Notes under the pieces: model-generated | Seen by the model: only the letters and a program-made list of their open reading frames with translations | The model's database searches: none | Told to the model about the DNA's origin: nothing | In this document: piece after piece, positions 55,015 to 64,000 of the stretch | Position numbering within the stretch: position 1 is the first letter of the stretch | Layout of the letters: each line of letters starts with the position of its first letter | Assembly (NCBI GenBank): GCA_009823505.1 | Contig: VZQC01000392.1 | Coordinates: 2,666,217-2,730,216, forward strand | From: Rhizomys pruinosus | Taxonomy: Eukaryota > Chordata > Mammalia > Rodentia > Spalacidae | Direction: 5' to 3' | DNA length: 64,000 bases | Made by a program: the position numbers and the translations under genes

Positions 55015-55125
55015 CATTGACAGAGTCTCGCTTATGCAGTCCAGGCTGGCCTAGAATGTGTGATCTTCTACCTCAGCCTCCCAGATGCGGGGGTGACAGG
55101 CCTGAGCCACCACACCTGGCTTCCT
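55015..55125 (-). repeat. Old B1-like SINE, antisense
   Basis: 'cagagtctcgcttatgcagt', 'ccaggctggcctagaat' and 'gagccaccacacctggct'. Confidence 0.75.
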
Positions 55126-55149
55126 CAATTCTCTACAAAGCTCTGTAAT

Positions 55150-55370
55150 GGGGCTGGAGATATGGCCTAGCGGTTAAGAGCGCCGACTGCTCTTGCAGAG
55201 GACCCGGGTTCAATCCCCAGCACCCACATGGCAGCTGAGAACCGTCTTTAATTCCAGTTCCAGGGGAATCTGATGCCCTCTTCTGACCTCTGTGGCATTG
55301 CATGACACTGATGCACAAACCTACATGCAGACAGTACACTCATATACAAAATAAATAAAATTAAAAAAAT
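55150..55370 (+). repeat. B2 SINE
   Basis: 'ggggctggagatatggccta' to 'acatgcagacagtacactca' and an A-rich tail. Confidence 0.93.
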
Positions 55371-55499
55371 AAAAAACATTTAAAAAAATAAAAAGCTTTG
55401 TAACTTCCCAGTTAGGATGATTTTTTCCCCTTTCCTTGTAATTGCTCTGGGTAGAACTCCTAGTACCATGTGATTTGTAACTCAAGAAATCTTTTATGG

Positions 55500-55628
55500 A
55501 GCCTGAGAGATGGTTCAGTGGTTAAGAGCACTGGCTGCTCTTACAGAGCACCCAGGTTTAGTTCCCAGCACCCACATGACAGCTAACAACTGTCTGTAAA
55601 TCCATTTCCAGTAGCTCCAATGCCGGTC
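55500..55628 (+). repeat. 3'-truncated B2 SINE
   Basis: B2 head 'gagagatggttcagtggtta' to 'ctaacaactgtctgtaaatc', lacking the tail. Confidence 0.85.
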
Positions 55629-56419
55629 ATTTGAACATGTGCAGGCCTGGCTTTAGACTTTGCTGGGGTACAGGTGTGGAAGACCCACCTGCGTCCCAAG
55701 CTCTATAGTGGTGAGAATCAAGACAGGAATTCTCATGTGGATTGGATTAGTTGTGGCTGGGGAGGTCTGCAGTTGGTCTTCCTCGAGGCTCAGGCATAGG
55801 CATCTGGGGGTCCCAGTTGGATGCTGGGTGAGTCTACGCTATTCTGTGTGGCTGGCTCCTCTGTGGTAGTCTGGCCCCGATCTGGGGCAGCCTGCTTTCC
55901 TTCTCAGGCCGGAGCACATGCTTACGGGTGTGTGTGGGCACTGCAGACTTCACACTGCTACTGCTGTCTTCCTGGTGCTTGAGGGACTCAACACACCCCA
56001 AGATGGCCTCAGCCTGGAGCCCCTGTCCCTGGTGTGGGTTCCATCGTGACCACTGTTGACCTGTGTTGGTATCACCAATTTTACCTGGGATATGTTTGCC
56101 TCAACCTGCCTTTCTCGGGGCTGCGTCTCCAGCAGGAGGTGCAATGTTCTGTCTCATACTGGTTGCTAACAGAGAGATTCCTAGAGACAAGGATCCACAG
56201 TTCCACCGAGGAGTCCTCAGGATGTACAGCCTTCATCTCTGTGACATAAGATAATGGAATCCCCAGGCTGTCCTCCTGTCTGTCTGCTTTCTGCCTCTAG
56301 CTCCGAGACCCCAGGACAAAGATGAAGGCACTGAGGGTGTTCAGCCTTCTATGTTCAGCAGACCCTTCCCAACCCTGGGGGAAGCACAGCATTTGTGGTT
56401 GTGTGAGCACTATCATCCC
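55629..56419. other. Unannotated stretch upstream of KRTAP12 unit 1
   Basis: No gene or named repeat recognised. Possible unique regulatory DNA for the KRTAP12 gene. Confidence 0.35.
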
Positions 56420-56680
56420 ACAGCAAGGAGTGTCTGAACTCCTGGATCTTTACATCACACTGGAGGAACTCAGGAAGCCATGGAGCATGGCAGAACCCAG
56501 ATGGTGTCAGGAGAGGACAGGCAGGAGCCAGCTGTGGCGGGAGCTGGAGCAGGTGCATTAGTCACAGAGCTGAGGCCAAACAAAAACAGGAACAAGGACA
56601 CAGCAAAGCCAGCCTGGGAGGACACAGGAAGCAAACCAGGAAGACAGCTGCATTCTGGGTAGCTGGGCCACTGGGCTGGG

Positions 56681-56687
56681 TATAAAG
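56681..56687 (+). promoter_or_regulatory. TATA box of KRTAP12 gene 1
   Basis: TATAAAG 90 nt before the start codon. The leader between them contains a 20-bp tandem duplication, 'agacatcctcaccctcctcc' twice, also present in copy 2 with one base less. Confidence 0.85.
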
Positions 56688-56770
56688 GCTGCCCTGGGAA
56701 GGAGCTCCAGACATCCTCACCCTCCTCCAGACATCCTCACCCTCCTCCAGTCCAGCCAGCCCCTACCACC

Positions 56771-57067
56771 ATGTGCCACACCAGCTGCTCCTCAGGCTGC
56801 CAGCCAGCCTGCTGCGTGTCCAGCCCCTGCCAGTCATCCTCCTTTGTGCCCGTGAGCTACAGGCCTGTCGTGTGCATTCCTGTGAGGTACCAGTCGGGCT
56901 GCTGTGTGCCTGTGAGCTGCAGGCCCTCCTGCCAGTCCTCTGTGTGTGTGCCTGTGAGCTGCCGGCCTGTTTGTGTGTCCTCCTGCCAGTCATCGGGGAG
57001 CTGCCAGCCACCCTGCCCCACCCTGGTCTGCAGACCTGTCACCTGCAGCACCCCCTCCTGCTGCTGA
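56771..57067 (+). CDS. Krtap12: Keratin-associated protein, KRTAP12 type (gene 1)
   Basis: A 98-residue intronless high-sulfur hair-matrix protein. It begins MCHTSCSSGCQPACC and ends CRPVTCSTPSCC, both hallmarks of KRTAP12 (human members are about 96 residues). The body repeats decapeptide-like blocks of the form C(V/I)PVS(C/Y)RP, with Cys at about one residue in four. It is in the same orientation as TSPEAR and opposite to the KRTAP10 genes. A TATA box is 90 nt upstream and AATAAA 434 nt downstream of the stop. The terminal coding segment with its stop codon is tandemly repeated three more times in the 3' UTR. It differs from gene 2 at only two residues: Tyr versus Cys in the SYRPV/SCRPV block and Ser versus Leu in YQSG/YQLG. 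Confidence 0.95.
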   Translation: MCHTSCSSGCQPACCVSSPCQSSSFVPVSYRPVVCIPVRYQSGCCVPVSCRPSCQSSVCVPVSCRPVCVSSCQSSGSCQPPCPTLVCRPVTCSTPSCC

Positions 57068-57294
57068 CCAGCATCTGCCAGCCACCCTGCCCCACCCTGG
57101 TCTGCAGACCTGTCACCTGCAGCACCCCCTCCTGCTGCTGACCAGCATCTGCCAGCCACCCTGCCCCACCCTGGTCTGCAGACCTGTCACCTGCAGCACC
57201 CCCTCCTGCTGCTGACCAGCATCTGCCAGCCACCCTGCCCCACCCTGGTCTGCAGACCTGTCACCTGCAGCACCCCCTCCTGCTGCTGACCAGC
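56994..57294 (+). repeat. 74-bp tandem repeat of the KRTAP12 gene end, 4 copies
   Basis: The segment from 'gccagccaccctgccccacc' to the stop codon and 'ccagcatct' occurs four times with a 74-bp period; the stops are at 57067, 57141, 57215 and 57289. Only the first copy is in the gene's frame. The extra copies lie in the 3' UTR, and because 74 is not a multiple of 3 each sits in a different frame. The duplicated frames at 56773-57141 and 56973-57215 are therefore not separate genes. Confidence 0.95.
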
Positions 57295-57500
57295 TCTGCA
57301 AACTTGCTGTCCCTGGCACAGATGGATGCTTTTGTCCTGTCTGATCCTGTTCTTCTGACCCTGGGTTCAGCATGAGGCAGGTGGGAAGCATGCCCAGCCT
57401 ACCCTGGAGCTGGGAGAACTCAGCAGATCAGTTCAGATCTTCCTCCTAGTCCTCCCAAGGATGACTTGGCTCCAGGGTTCTTCTCTAACTTGTGTACCAA

Positions 57501-57506
57501 AATAAA
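57501..57506 (+). promoter_or_regulatory. Polyadenylation signal of KRTAP12 gene 1
   Basis: AATAAA 434 nt after the stop codon, beyond the 74-bp repeats. Confidence 0.75.
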
Positions 57507-58261
57507 TTAGCTTCTCCAGTCATCTGCTTGTCTGTCCTGGTCTGACTTCCTGGCTGTTCTGTTTATGGGAGTCTATGGAGTTTAGTGAGCTTTCCCACAG
57601 AGCTAATGGGTGAAGGGATCACTTACAAGGTTCATCCCCTGCGGGGACCTCTGGGAGTGCAGTATAACATGGCTCTGGTGGGAGAGAGCCACCTTCACAT
57701 GGAGTCCTTTTATATGCCGTTGGCCCCACCTCCTTAACGCAGTCAAGTTTGGCTGGTTGGGCAAGGTGGGTTGGCCTTCTGACTCCTCCCTGTCCTTCAG
57801 AAGAGCCAGTCAAGTTCATAATCTTGGAGGTGAAAGCTCTTAGGTGTGGGAAAGCATACATGTCAAAAATCTGTCTGGCCACCTTATAAGGGCCTAGCCT
57901 GATGAGCTTGTCAGGTCCCCAGCACCCTGTGGCCCCTGCCATGGACTCACTGCATCTCACCATACAGTCCTTGGCCCCTGCTCCCCTTTCCTGTGGTGTC
58001 TGCAGCAGGGGCTCATGCATGGTAATCCTGAGTGTTTAGAACTGATTTCCATCTTCTCTGGGGTTATTCTGTGGCCTGGGTTATGAAATGATTCCTGGGC
58101 CTTGGGAGGAGAGGGAGTGATAATAGACTTCCCATGTAGGCCCAAACACTCAGCAGTGTCTTATCTCTGCCCCTTGACCAGTTGTGGGTCTCTGTGTTAA
58201 TGGCCATATACTGCAGAAAGAAGCTTCTCTGATGACATTTGGGTATAATGAAAAGTTATTG
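57507..58261. other. Unannotated stretch between KRTAP12 genes
   Basis: No gene or named repeat recognised. The - strand frame at 57619-58020 has no family resemblance. Confidence 0.35.
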
Positions 58262-58475
58262 GGGCCTGGAGAGATGGCCTAGCAGTTAAGAGCGCCAACT
58301 GCTCTTGCAGAGGACCCGGGTTCAATTCCCAGCACCCACATGGTGGCTGAGAACCGTCTTCCACTCCAGTTCCAAGGGAATCTGATGCCCTCTTCTGACC
58401 TCCGCAGCATTGCACGACAGGGGTGCACAGACCTGCATGTAGACTGTACATTAATACACAAAGAAAAAAAAAGTT
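58262..58475 (+). repeat. B2 SINE
   Basis: 'ggcctggagagatggcctag' to 'catgtagactgtacattaat' and an A-rich tail; flanked by 'aaaagttattgg'. Confidence 0.93.
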
Positions 58476-58698
58476 ATTGGATGGTGGTTTAAAGCCATGT
58501 TTATTTACCAGAATAACAGCATAGGTACTCCCCTATGGCCTGTCTAGCCACAGGTTCTTGGCCTTGGTAACAGTGCTAGGTACGGGCTCCAGCTTGTGGT
58601 ATTTGATTACTCCTAAAACATTTGCCACTATCGCATCAGTGGGCATATCTTGCCAGCCTACTTGTTTTCACAACTGGGTGAGACTGATAGCGACTTTT

Positions 58699-59016
58699 GT
58701 CTTTGGGTGGGAGGCATAGCACCTTCCAGGACCCAGTAGGGTGTAGCTGCTGTCTTTGGGTGGGAGGCATGGCACCTTCCAGGACCCAGTAGGGTGAAGC
58801 TTCTGTCTTTGGGTGGGAGGCATAGCACCTTCCAGGACCCAGTAGGGTGAAGCTGCTGTCTTTGGGTGGGAGGCATAGCACCTTCCAGGACCCAGTAGGG
58901 TGAAGCTGCTGTCTTTGGGTGGGAGGCATAGCACCTTCTAGGACCCAGTAGGGGGAAGCTTCTGTCTTTGGGTGGGAGGCATGGCACCTTCCAGGACCCA
59001 GTAGGGGGAAGCTTCT
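58699..59016. repeat. 53-bp minisatellite, 6 copies
   Basis: 'gtctttgggtgggaggcata' recurs at 58699, 58752, 58805, 58858, 58911 and 58964, exactly 53 bp apart. The open - strand frames (a repeat around ASHPKTAASPYWVLEG) come from the repeat; 53 is not a multiple of 3, so all frames behave alike. Confidence 0.96.
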
Positions 59017-59179
59017 GGATCATAAGCAGCTTGATTTCTCCATGTTCTGTAATGTTTGGGTCTGTGGAACCTCATTGTCCCCCAACTCCAAAAGACATCA
59101 CTCATTCCTGGCACTAGGCTTTTTATTCTTCAGCCTGAGGTGTCTCAGAGAGGCAGTCCCCCTCCTTTTTTTTAAACTT

Positions 59180-59405
59180 TATTCTTTTTATTTTTTATGT
59201 GTATGAATGTACTGTCTGAATGTAGGTTGATGCACTCGTGACATTCATTGGCACGGACTGGAGTTCGGAAGATGTCGTCGGATTCCCCTGGAACTGGAGT
59301 TAAAGACAGTTCTTATCTACCATGTAGATGCTGAGAATCGAACCTGGGTCCTCTGCAAGAGCAGTCTTAACTGATCTTATCCGATGAGCCATCTCTCCAG
59401 CCCCC
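59180..59405 (-). repeat. B2 SINE, antisense
   Basis: 'tatgaatgtactgtctgaat' to 'gagccatctctccagccccc'. Confidence 0.9.
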
Positions 59406-59515
59406 ATTCCCCCCTTCTTAAAGAGGAGTTCAATTTAAACTCTTTTGTATGTATGTTTATGGATATATTTTAGGAAGGTTATGTGGAACCTGGTTAATAG
59501 GTTTGCATGTGACTT

Positions 59516-59938
59516 TTTTTTTTCTTTTTGGTCTTTTTGAGACAGTGTCTCCCTGTAGCCCCAGCTGTCCTGGAACTCACTCTGCAGACCAGGCTGGCCT
59601 TGGACTCACAAAGATCTGCCTGTCTCTGCCTCCCAAGTGCTAGGATTAAAGGCATGAGCCACCACACCTGGCTACATGTGACTTTTTCTTTTTTTTTTTT
59701 TAATTTTATTTATTTCTGTATGTGTACGAATGTACTGTCTGCATGCAAGTCTGTGCACCCGTGTCGTGCAATGCCGCGGAGGTCAGAAGAGGGTGTCAGA
59801 TTCCCCTGGAGCTGGTGTTCTCCTGGAATTGGAGTTTCAGTTGGTTCTCAGCCGCCATGTGGGTGCTGGGGATCGAACCCGGGTCCTCTGCAAGAGCGGT
59901 CGGCGCTCTTAACCGCTAGGTCATCTCTCCAGCCCCTA
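59516..59938 (-). repeat. Antisense B1 followed by antisense B2 sharing target duplications
   Basis: B1 at about 59516-59673 and B2 at about 59688-59936. The host phrase '(g/a)catgtgactttttt/c' appears before the B1 (about 59505), between the two (about 59674) and after the B2 (about 59938), showing serial insertion at one target. Confidence 0.9.
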
Positions 59939-59949
59939 CATGTGACTTT

Positions 59950-60420
59950 TTCAACAGGTCTTTAGTGTGAGCCATCCCTCCCCATCCTCCCTCCTCCGCC
60001 CTGCCCTCCCACCACCCACTTCATTAAACCTTTCCTGTTTCATCATTCCCATTTCCACATTTATATTACTGCATTCTATCTCCCTCTATCAAAGCCCCCC
60101 TGTGGCCCCTTATCAATTTTAGGACCTCTGTAAGTTTTCCAAATGAATCACACATATCTAAGGACTGAAAGCTAGCATCCACAAATGAGAGAAAATGTGC
60201 AGTGTTTGTCTTTCTGGGTCTGGGTTACCACACTCAGAATGACTGCTTCCAGCTCCATCCATTTATATATGAATTTCACAAGTCCATTTTCTTAAAAGCC
60301 AAATAATACTCTATTGTACAAATGTACTACACGTTCATTATCCATTCATTAGTTGATGGACATCTAGGCTGTTCCCATTTCCTGGCTGTCATGAATAGAG
60401 CACCAGTGACTGTGGATGAG
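59950..60420 (-). mobile_element. LINE-1 3' region fragment, antisense
   Basis: 'ctttctgggtctgggttacc', 'cactcagaatgactgcttcc', 'agccaaataatactctattg' and 'tagttgatggacatctaggc' are the reverse of the end of L1 ORF2 and its 3' UTR. No frame survives. Confidence 0.8.
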
Positions 60421-60549
60421 CAGGTGTCTGTGTGGTGGGAGGAGAGTCCTGTTGGATGTGGTGGTGCATGTGGAAGGATACGCTGAAGGGGCAGAGGCAG
60501 GAGGGTTATGAGTTCAAGATCAGCAAGTTTAGGTCATTCTTTTTTTTTT

Positions 60550-60811
60550 TCTTCAATTTTTAAAAAATTTTTAAAATTTATTTATTTCTGTATGTATATG
60601 AATGTACTGTCTGCATGCAGGTCTGTGCACCTGTGTTGTGCAATGCCGCAGAGGTCAGAAGAGGGTGTCGGATTCCCCTGGAACTGGAATTCTCCTGGAA
60701 TTGGAGTTTCAGACGTTTCTCAACTGCCTTGTGGGTGCCGGGGATCGAACCCGGGTCCTCTGTAAGAGCGGTCGGCGCTCTTAACCACTAGGCCATCTCT
60801 CCAGCCCCCAA
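60550..60811 (-). repeat. B2 SINE, antisense, with target-site duplication
   Basis: Complete antisense B2 flanked by 'agtttaggtcattct' (60527-60541 and about 60812-60826). The host sequence left of it (about 60445-60525) is an old sense B1. Confidence 0.92.
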
Positions 60812-60869
60812 GTTTAGGTCATTCTTAATGATCCTGTCAGTTACATTTCTTTATATTATTTATTTTTTT

Positions 60870-61020
60870 TTATTTTGGATATTTTTCAGACAGGGTGCCC
60901 CTGTAGCCCCAGCTATCCTGGAGCTCAGTCTGTAGACCAGGCTGGCCTTGAACTCACAGAGATCCACCTGCCTCTGCCTCCAGAGTGCTAAGATAAAAAG
61001 CATGCGCAACCACGCCCAAC
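60870..61020 (-). repeat. B1 SINE, antisense
   Basis: 'tttcagacagggtgcccctg' to 'gcatgcgcaaccacgcccaa'. Confidence 0.9.
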
Positions 61021-61259
61021 AAGTTAGTTGCATTTCTTATGCTGCAACAAAATAACCAACAAGAACAACTAAAGGAAGGAGGGTTCATCTCTTCGTACAG
61101 TAGGAAGTGGGGCCCATTATTCTGGGGGGTCCTGGCAGCAGAAGTGAGTGCCAGCTGCCCACCCAGCTCCACAGGAAGCAGAGAGAGATGCAAGTGGGTC
61201 CTCTCCTCAAAGCCTTTCCTATGTGAAGTGTTGGTGACAGCCTGTGTTTCCCTAGGCTA

Positions 61260-61900
61260 GCTTAGTCCCTGGTCTCCTGCAGTCAAGCATTCACATGCAT
61301 GAATGCTGGTCTCTCATTTGGAAGAAGAGAGATGGCAAGATCACAGGAATGTTGCACTGCCCTCCAGAGGCACAGGCTGAGGCCCTCCAGAGGCACAGGC
61401 TGAGGCCCTGTGGTTTCCTCCTGCAGCCTTTGCTGGGTGGGAGCTGGCCAGTTGCCTGTTGTTCTGGGGCAGCCTCCAGTTTCTCTCTAATGCTGTTGAT
61501 GTCATTAACAATCACACTCTCCTCAGCCAACACTATCTGCTTTCTTTCTGGCCCCGAGTTTGTCAACTCTTTCTGCCCTGCTTGTAGCTCCTTATTCTCA
61601 CAGCACATCTGGCCAAGAGCAGCAGCAATAACCATGCCATGGTGTGAGTGCTTTGCTGTCTTGAAATTTCCTCCAGAAGATTAACTCGTTTGCCACTTTA
61701 GACTTGCACAACATTTCTGGACACAGAAAATTCTTTTCTAGACTATCAGAGGAATGGCCTCTGGTCCAGCCACAGTAGCACCTGCTCCTCCTAACCCCAG
61801 AAGCATTTCCTCCTGTCTGAATTTCTGTTGGCATTCTAGTCTTCTGCACTCTCACTGGATACCCTGTTAGCTTTAATTACAGCAGCTGTGGGCCTATAAA
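61260..61900 (-). mobile_element. MaLR internal sequence, antisense
   Basis: On the - strand, 'gaggaaatttcaagacagca' followed by 'aagcactcacaccatggcat' and 'ggttattgctgctgctctt' is typical of MaLR internal DNA; compare 'gaggaaattccaagatagca' at 49300. A 24-bp duplication ('ccctccagaggcacaggctg') occurs near 61361-61404. The 114- and 129-residue frames here are relics, not genes. Confidence 0.65.
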
Positions 61901-62009
61901 GCCCGTATGTCAAAACTCTAACAAATTCTATCTAGAAATCGGTGTTAGGACTAAGAACCATGTGGTGGGGTTAGTCATAGTGGTGCCCCTCTTCTCTGGT
62001 ACCAGTTTC

Positions 62010-62300
62010 TCTGTTATCTTTGCATTACTATGATAAAATACACATCACAACTTGAAAGGAGGAACAGGTTATTTAGGGTCTTGGATTCAGAAGAAGTTCA
62101 GTCCATTGTGGTGAGCAGAGGGGTTCGAGTCATGACCGACCACAAACAGAGATAATAATACTGGTAACTGACTTCCTTCTCTTTCGTCTTTAATCCTGGC
62201 CCATGGGAGTGAGGCCCCTCTCCAAGCAAGGACCCACACTCAGCTAATCCTCCCTGGAAACACGCTTGCATACATAAGCCAAGTTGTGTCTCGTTCTCTG
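62010..62300 (+). repeat. Rodent interspersed repeat fragment
   Basis: 'gcattactatgataaaatac' and 'gaggaacaggttatttaggg' match the family at 53470-53900 and 930-1290. Confidence 0.6.
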
Positions 62301-63097
62301 GGGTGGCTCTAAATCCATTCCTGCTGACCATGAGGATGAGCCCTCACACTGAGCCTCCCTGCCATGGATCCTCGGCCCATCCCAGCTTCTTTCCGTTGCT
62401 TAGTTTACACACGAGGCTGCCCCCCCCCCCAGGCAGGTTCAGAACACAGGAGGGTAAAGATGACATTACAGTTTTCTTTAAAGCTATGAGGAAAGGCGAT
62501 GAGATGAGGAAACAGGAGTCTGGGTGGTGCCTCAGCCCACAGTGAGAGGTGCAGAGAGCTGATGCTGGCCGTTCCCAATCAACTCAATCATGTTAGAGAG
62601 TTGGCCAGAAGGATGATTCTCACCTTTGGTCATGGAAGTGACCACAGCTTTGCAGCTGTATTTGACAGACTAGAGAAGAGACAGAGGTGCCACAGGGGAG
62701 GGTCGGGCAGGAGGGTTGGCATCATCTTGAGAAATGGCAGTGTATAGGCCACATCAGGCCAGCCCCACACACGCCAGCATCTGACCTAGTAGAACCACAT
62801 GGCATCCATGCCAGCAGCAGTTCCTCAGCCCTGGCTGAGCAGCAGGGGGTATGAGGACAACACAGAGATGCAGGGTAGGCGGTGGGTGTCCTAGGAGCAG
62901 TCCATGTGGCACATGGTGGCTGGGGCTGGGAGGGGTTTGGGCGGAGGAAGGGGCAGGTCTGTAGAAAGCTTGTCTTGAGTGCTGTGTGGGACAAGGAGAA
63001 ATAGCTGTGTCCAAAGGTGTGATTGGATCACCTCCACATCCTACTGAGAATCCTGCCACGTTCATGTTCACAATCACTCAGGTGTATGCAAGCTCAT
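62301..63097. other. Unannotated stretch upstream of KRTAP12 unit 2
   Basis: No gene or named repeat recognised. A C11-12 run lies near 62420-62432. Confidence 0.35.
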
Positions 63098-63177
63098 GTA
63101 TGTACACACAGACACAGACACAGACCCAGACAGACACACAGACACACACAGACAGACAGCAAACAGACAGACAGACA

Positions 63178-63208
<31 letters not shown>
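63098..63208. repeat. CAGA / CA microsatellite
   Basis: Mixed (CAGACA)n followed by a CA run. Gives artefactual Thr/His-rich frames. Confidence 0.94.
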
Positions 63209-63609
63209 GCTGTGCAGCTGTTCTCCACACCCTTTCTATCAACCCTGGGCTGTAACAGGTGCTGTGAGAAGGGACTCTTTGTTCAACCTCTCAGGTTCTG
63301 AAGTCTGTCAGAACACAGGGGAGGTAAACTTTGTGTGAGGATGCGTCCACAGCGAGGGGTGTCTGGATTCCTGGATCTTTCCATCACATAGGAGTAACTC
63401 AGGAATCCATGGAGCATGGCAGAACCCAGATGGCGTCAGGAGAGGACAGGCAGGAGCCAGCTGTGGCAGGAGCTGGGGCAGGTGCATTAGTCACAGACCT
63501 GAGGTCAAACAAAAACAGGAACAAGGACACAGCAGAGCCAACCTGGAAGGACACAGGAAGCAAACCAGGAAGACAGCTGCATTCTGGGTAGCTGGGCCAC
63601 TGGGCTGGG

Positions 63610-63616
63610 TATAAAG
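63610..63616 (+). promoter_or_regulatory. TATA box of KRTAP12 gene 2
   Basis: TATAAAG 89 nt before the start codon, in the same context as gene 1. Confidence 0.85.
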
Positions 63617-63698
63617 GCTGCCCTGGGAAGAAGTTCCAGACATCCTCACCCTCCTCCAGACATCCTCACCTCCTCCAAACCAGCCAGCCCCTACCACC

Positions 63699-63995
63699 AT
63701 GTGCCACACCAGCTGCTCCTCAGGCTGCCAGCCAGCCTGCTGCGTGTCCAGCCCCTGCCAGTCATCCTCCTTTGTGCCCGTGAGCTGCAGGCCTGTCGTG
63801 TGCATTCCTGTGAGGTACCAGCTGGGCTGCTGTGTGCCTGTGAGCTGCAGGCCCTCCTGCCAGTCCTCTGTGTGTGTGCCTGTGAGCTGCCGGCCTGTTT
63901 GTGTGTCCTCCTGCCAGTCATCGGGGAGCTGCCAGCCACCCTGCCCCACCCTGGTCTGCAGACCTGTCACCTGCAGCACCCCCTCCTGCTGCTGA
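63699..63995 (+). CDS. Krtap12: Keratin-associated protein, KRTAP12 type (gene 2)
   Basis: A complete 98-residue, intronless KRTAP12-type high-sulfur hair keratin-associated protein, with its stop codon 5 nt before the window end. Start MCHTSCSSGCQPACC and end CRPVTCSTPSCC as in gene 1; only two residue differences are visible (SCRPVV for SYRPVV, YQLG for YQSG). It arose by tandem duplication of the 0.65-kb unit. Whether its 3' UTR also carries the 74-bp repeats cannot be seen; the window stops directly after the first stop codon. Same strand as TSPEAR. Confidence 0.95.
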   Translation: MCHTSCSSGCQPACCVSSPCQSSSFVPVSCRPVVCIPVRYQLGCCVPVSCRPSCQSSVCVPVSCRPVCVSSCQSSGSCQPPCPTLVCRPVTCSTPSCC

Positions 63996-64000
63996 CCAGC

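Larger units (their letters stand above)
56420..57067 (+). repeat. KRTAP12 tandem unit, copy 1
   Basis: Direct duplicate of about 63348-63995 (offset 6928). The homology begins about 350 bp upstream of the gene ('cagcaaggagtgtctgaact' against 'cagcgaggggtgtctggatt') and covers promoter and coding sequence with few differences. Confidence 0.93.
9978..64000 (+). other. Tspear: TSPEAR intron 1 (partial), host of the KRTAP cluster
   Basis: From the donor at 9978 to the window end I found no acceptor plus exon resembling the next part of TSPEAR, so the intron appears longer than 54 kb. All five KRTAP genes lie within it: the KRTAP10-type genes antisense to TSPEAR and the KRTAP12-type genes sense. 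This is inferred from the known human arrangement and the absence of a recognisable exon 2. Confidence 0.65.
63348..64000 (+). repeat. KRTAP12 tandem unit, copy 2
   Basis: Direct duplicate of 56420-57072, running off the window end. Confidence 0.93.

Noticed and set aside
61291..61684. Overlapping 114- and 129-residue frames at 61.3-61.7 kb
   Set aside because: They lie in MaLR internal sequence and read in both directions; treated as relics.

Overview
This window is mammalian nuclear DNA from a muroid rodent. The evidence is the density of B1, B2 and B4 SINEs, ORR1/MaLR LTR elements, rodent-type LINE-1 3' ends and long CA/GA/GGAT microsatellites. The B2 and B1 variants do not look like house-mouse consensus, so a cricetid (hamster, vole or deer-mouse type) is my guess, but the species cannot be fixed from sequence alone. 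There are two single N bases (28711 and 53997); the first lies exactly at a sequence join.

The locus is the hair keratin-associated protein cluster that mammals carry inside the TSPEAR gene. TSPEAR exon 1 (start codon, signal peptide, splice donor) is at 9893-9977 on the + strand. Everything to its right appears to be TSPEAR intron 1, with no further TSPEAR exon recognised. Nested in it are three intronless KRTAP10-type genes on the - strand (A 15545-16432, B 25481-26377, C 45831-46805) and two intronless KRTAP12-type genes on the + strand (56771-57067 and 63699-63995). Each has a TATA box close upstream. An AATAAA signal is visible downstream of all but the last, where the window ends. The encoded proteins are cysteine-rich cross-linkers of the hair-shaft matrix. 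TSPEAR itself has a known role in ectodermal (hair and tooth) and inner-ear biology.

Layout: 1-9892, upstream flank of TSPEAR with SINEs and an orphan CpG-rich block at about 1.63-2.07 kb. 9893-15266, TSPEAR exon 1 and proximal intron with small minisatellites. 15267-46912, a region built almost wholly of segmental duplications. In order it holds gene A and its upstream DNA; block X (18.78-23.09 kb) with a 29-bp minisatellite; a solo LTR; block Y and gene B; an exact second copy of gene A's upstream DNA ending at the N; a 5'-truncated endogenous retrovirus; inverted block X'; a second, inverted piece of the retrovirus with LTR and primer binding site; then block Y' and gene C. 46913-56420 is a repeat graveyard (L1, MaLR, MIR, B1/B2). 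56420-64000 is a tandem pair of KRTAP12 units separated by about 6 kb of repeats.

The most notable observations are: gene B is a mosaic of A (5' half) and C (3' end); multi-kilobase direct duplications show no differences I could see, one ending at the N base; a solo LTR and a broken, inverted proviral version of the same insertion sit between the same flanks; a tRNA-His-like primer binding site is present; and the 29-bp minisatellite carries a consensus-like splice donor in every unit. I found no wholly new protein system. The novelty is structural, and part of it may reflect assembly error.
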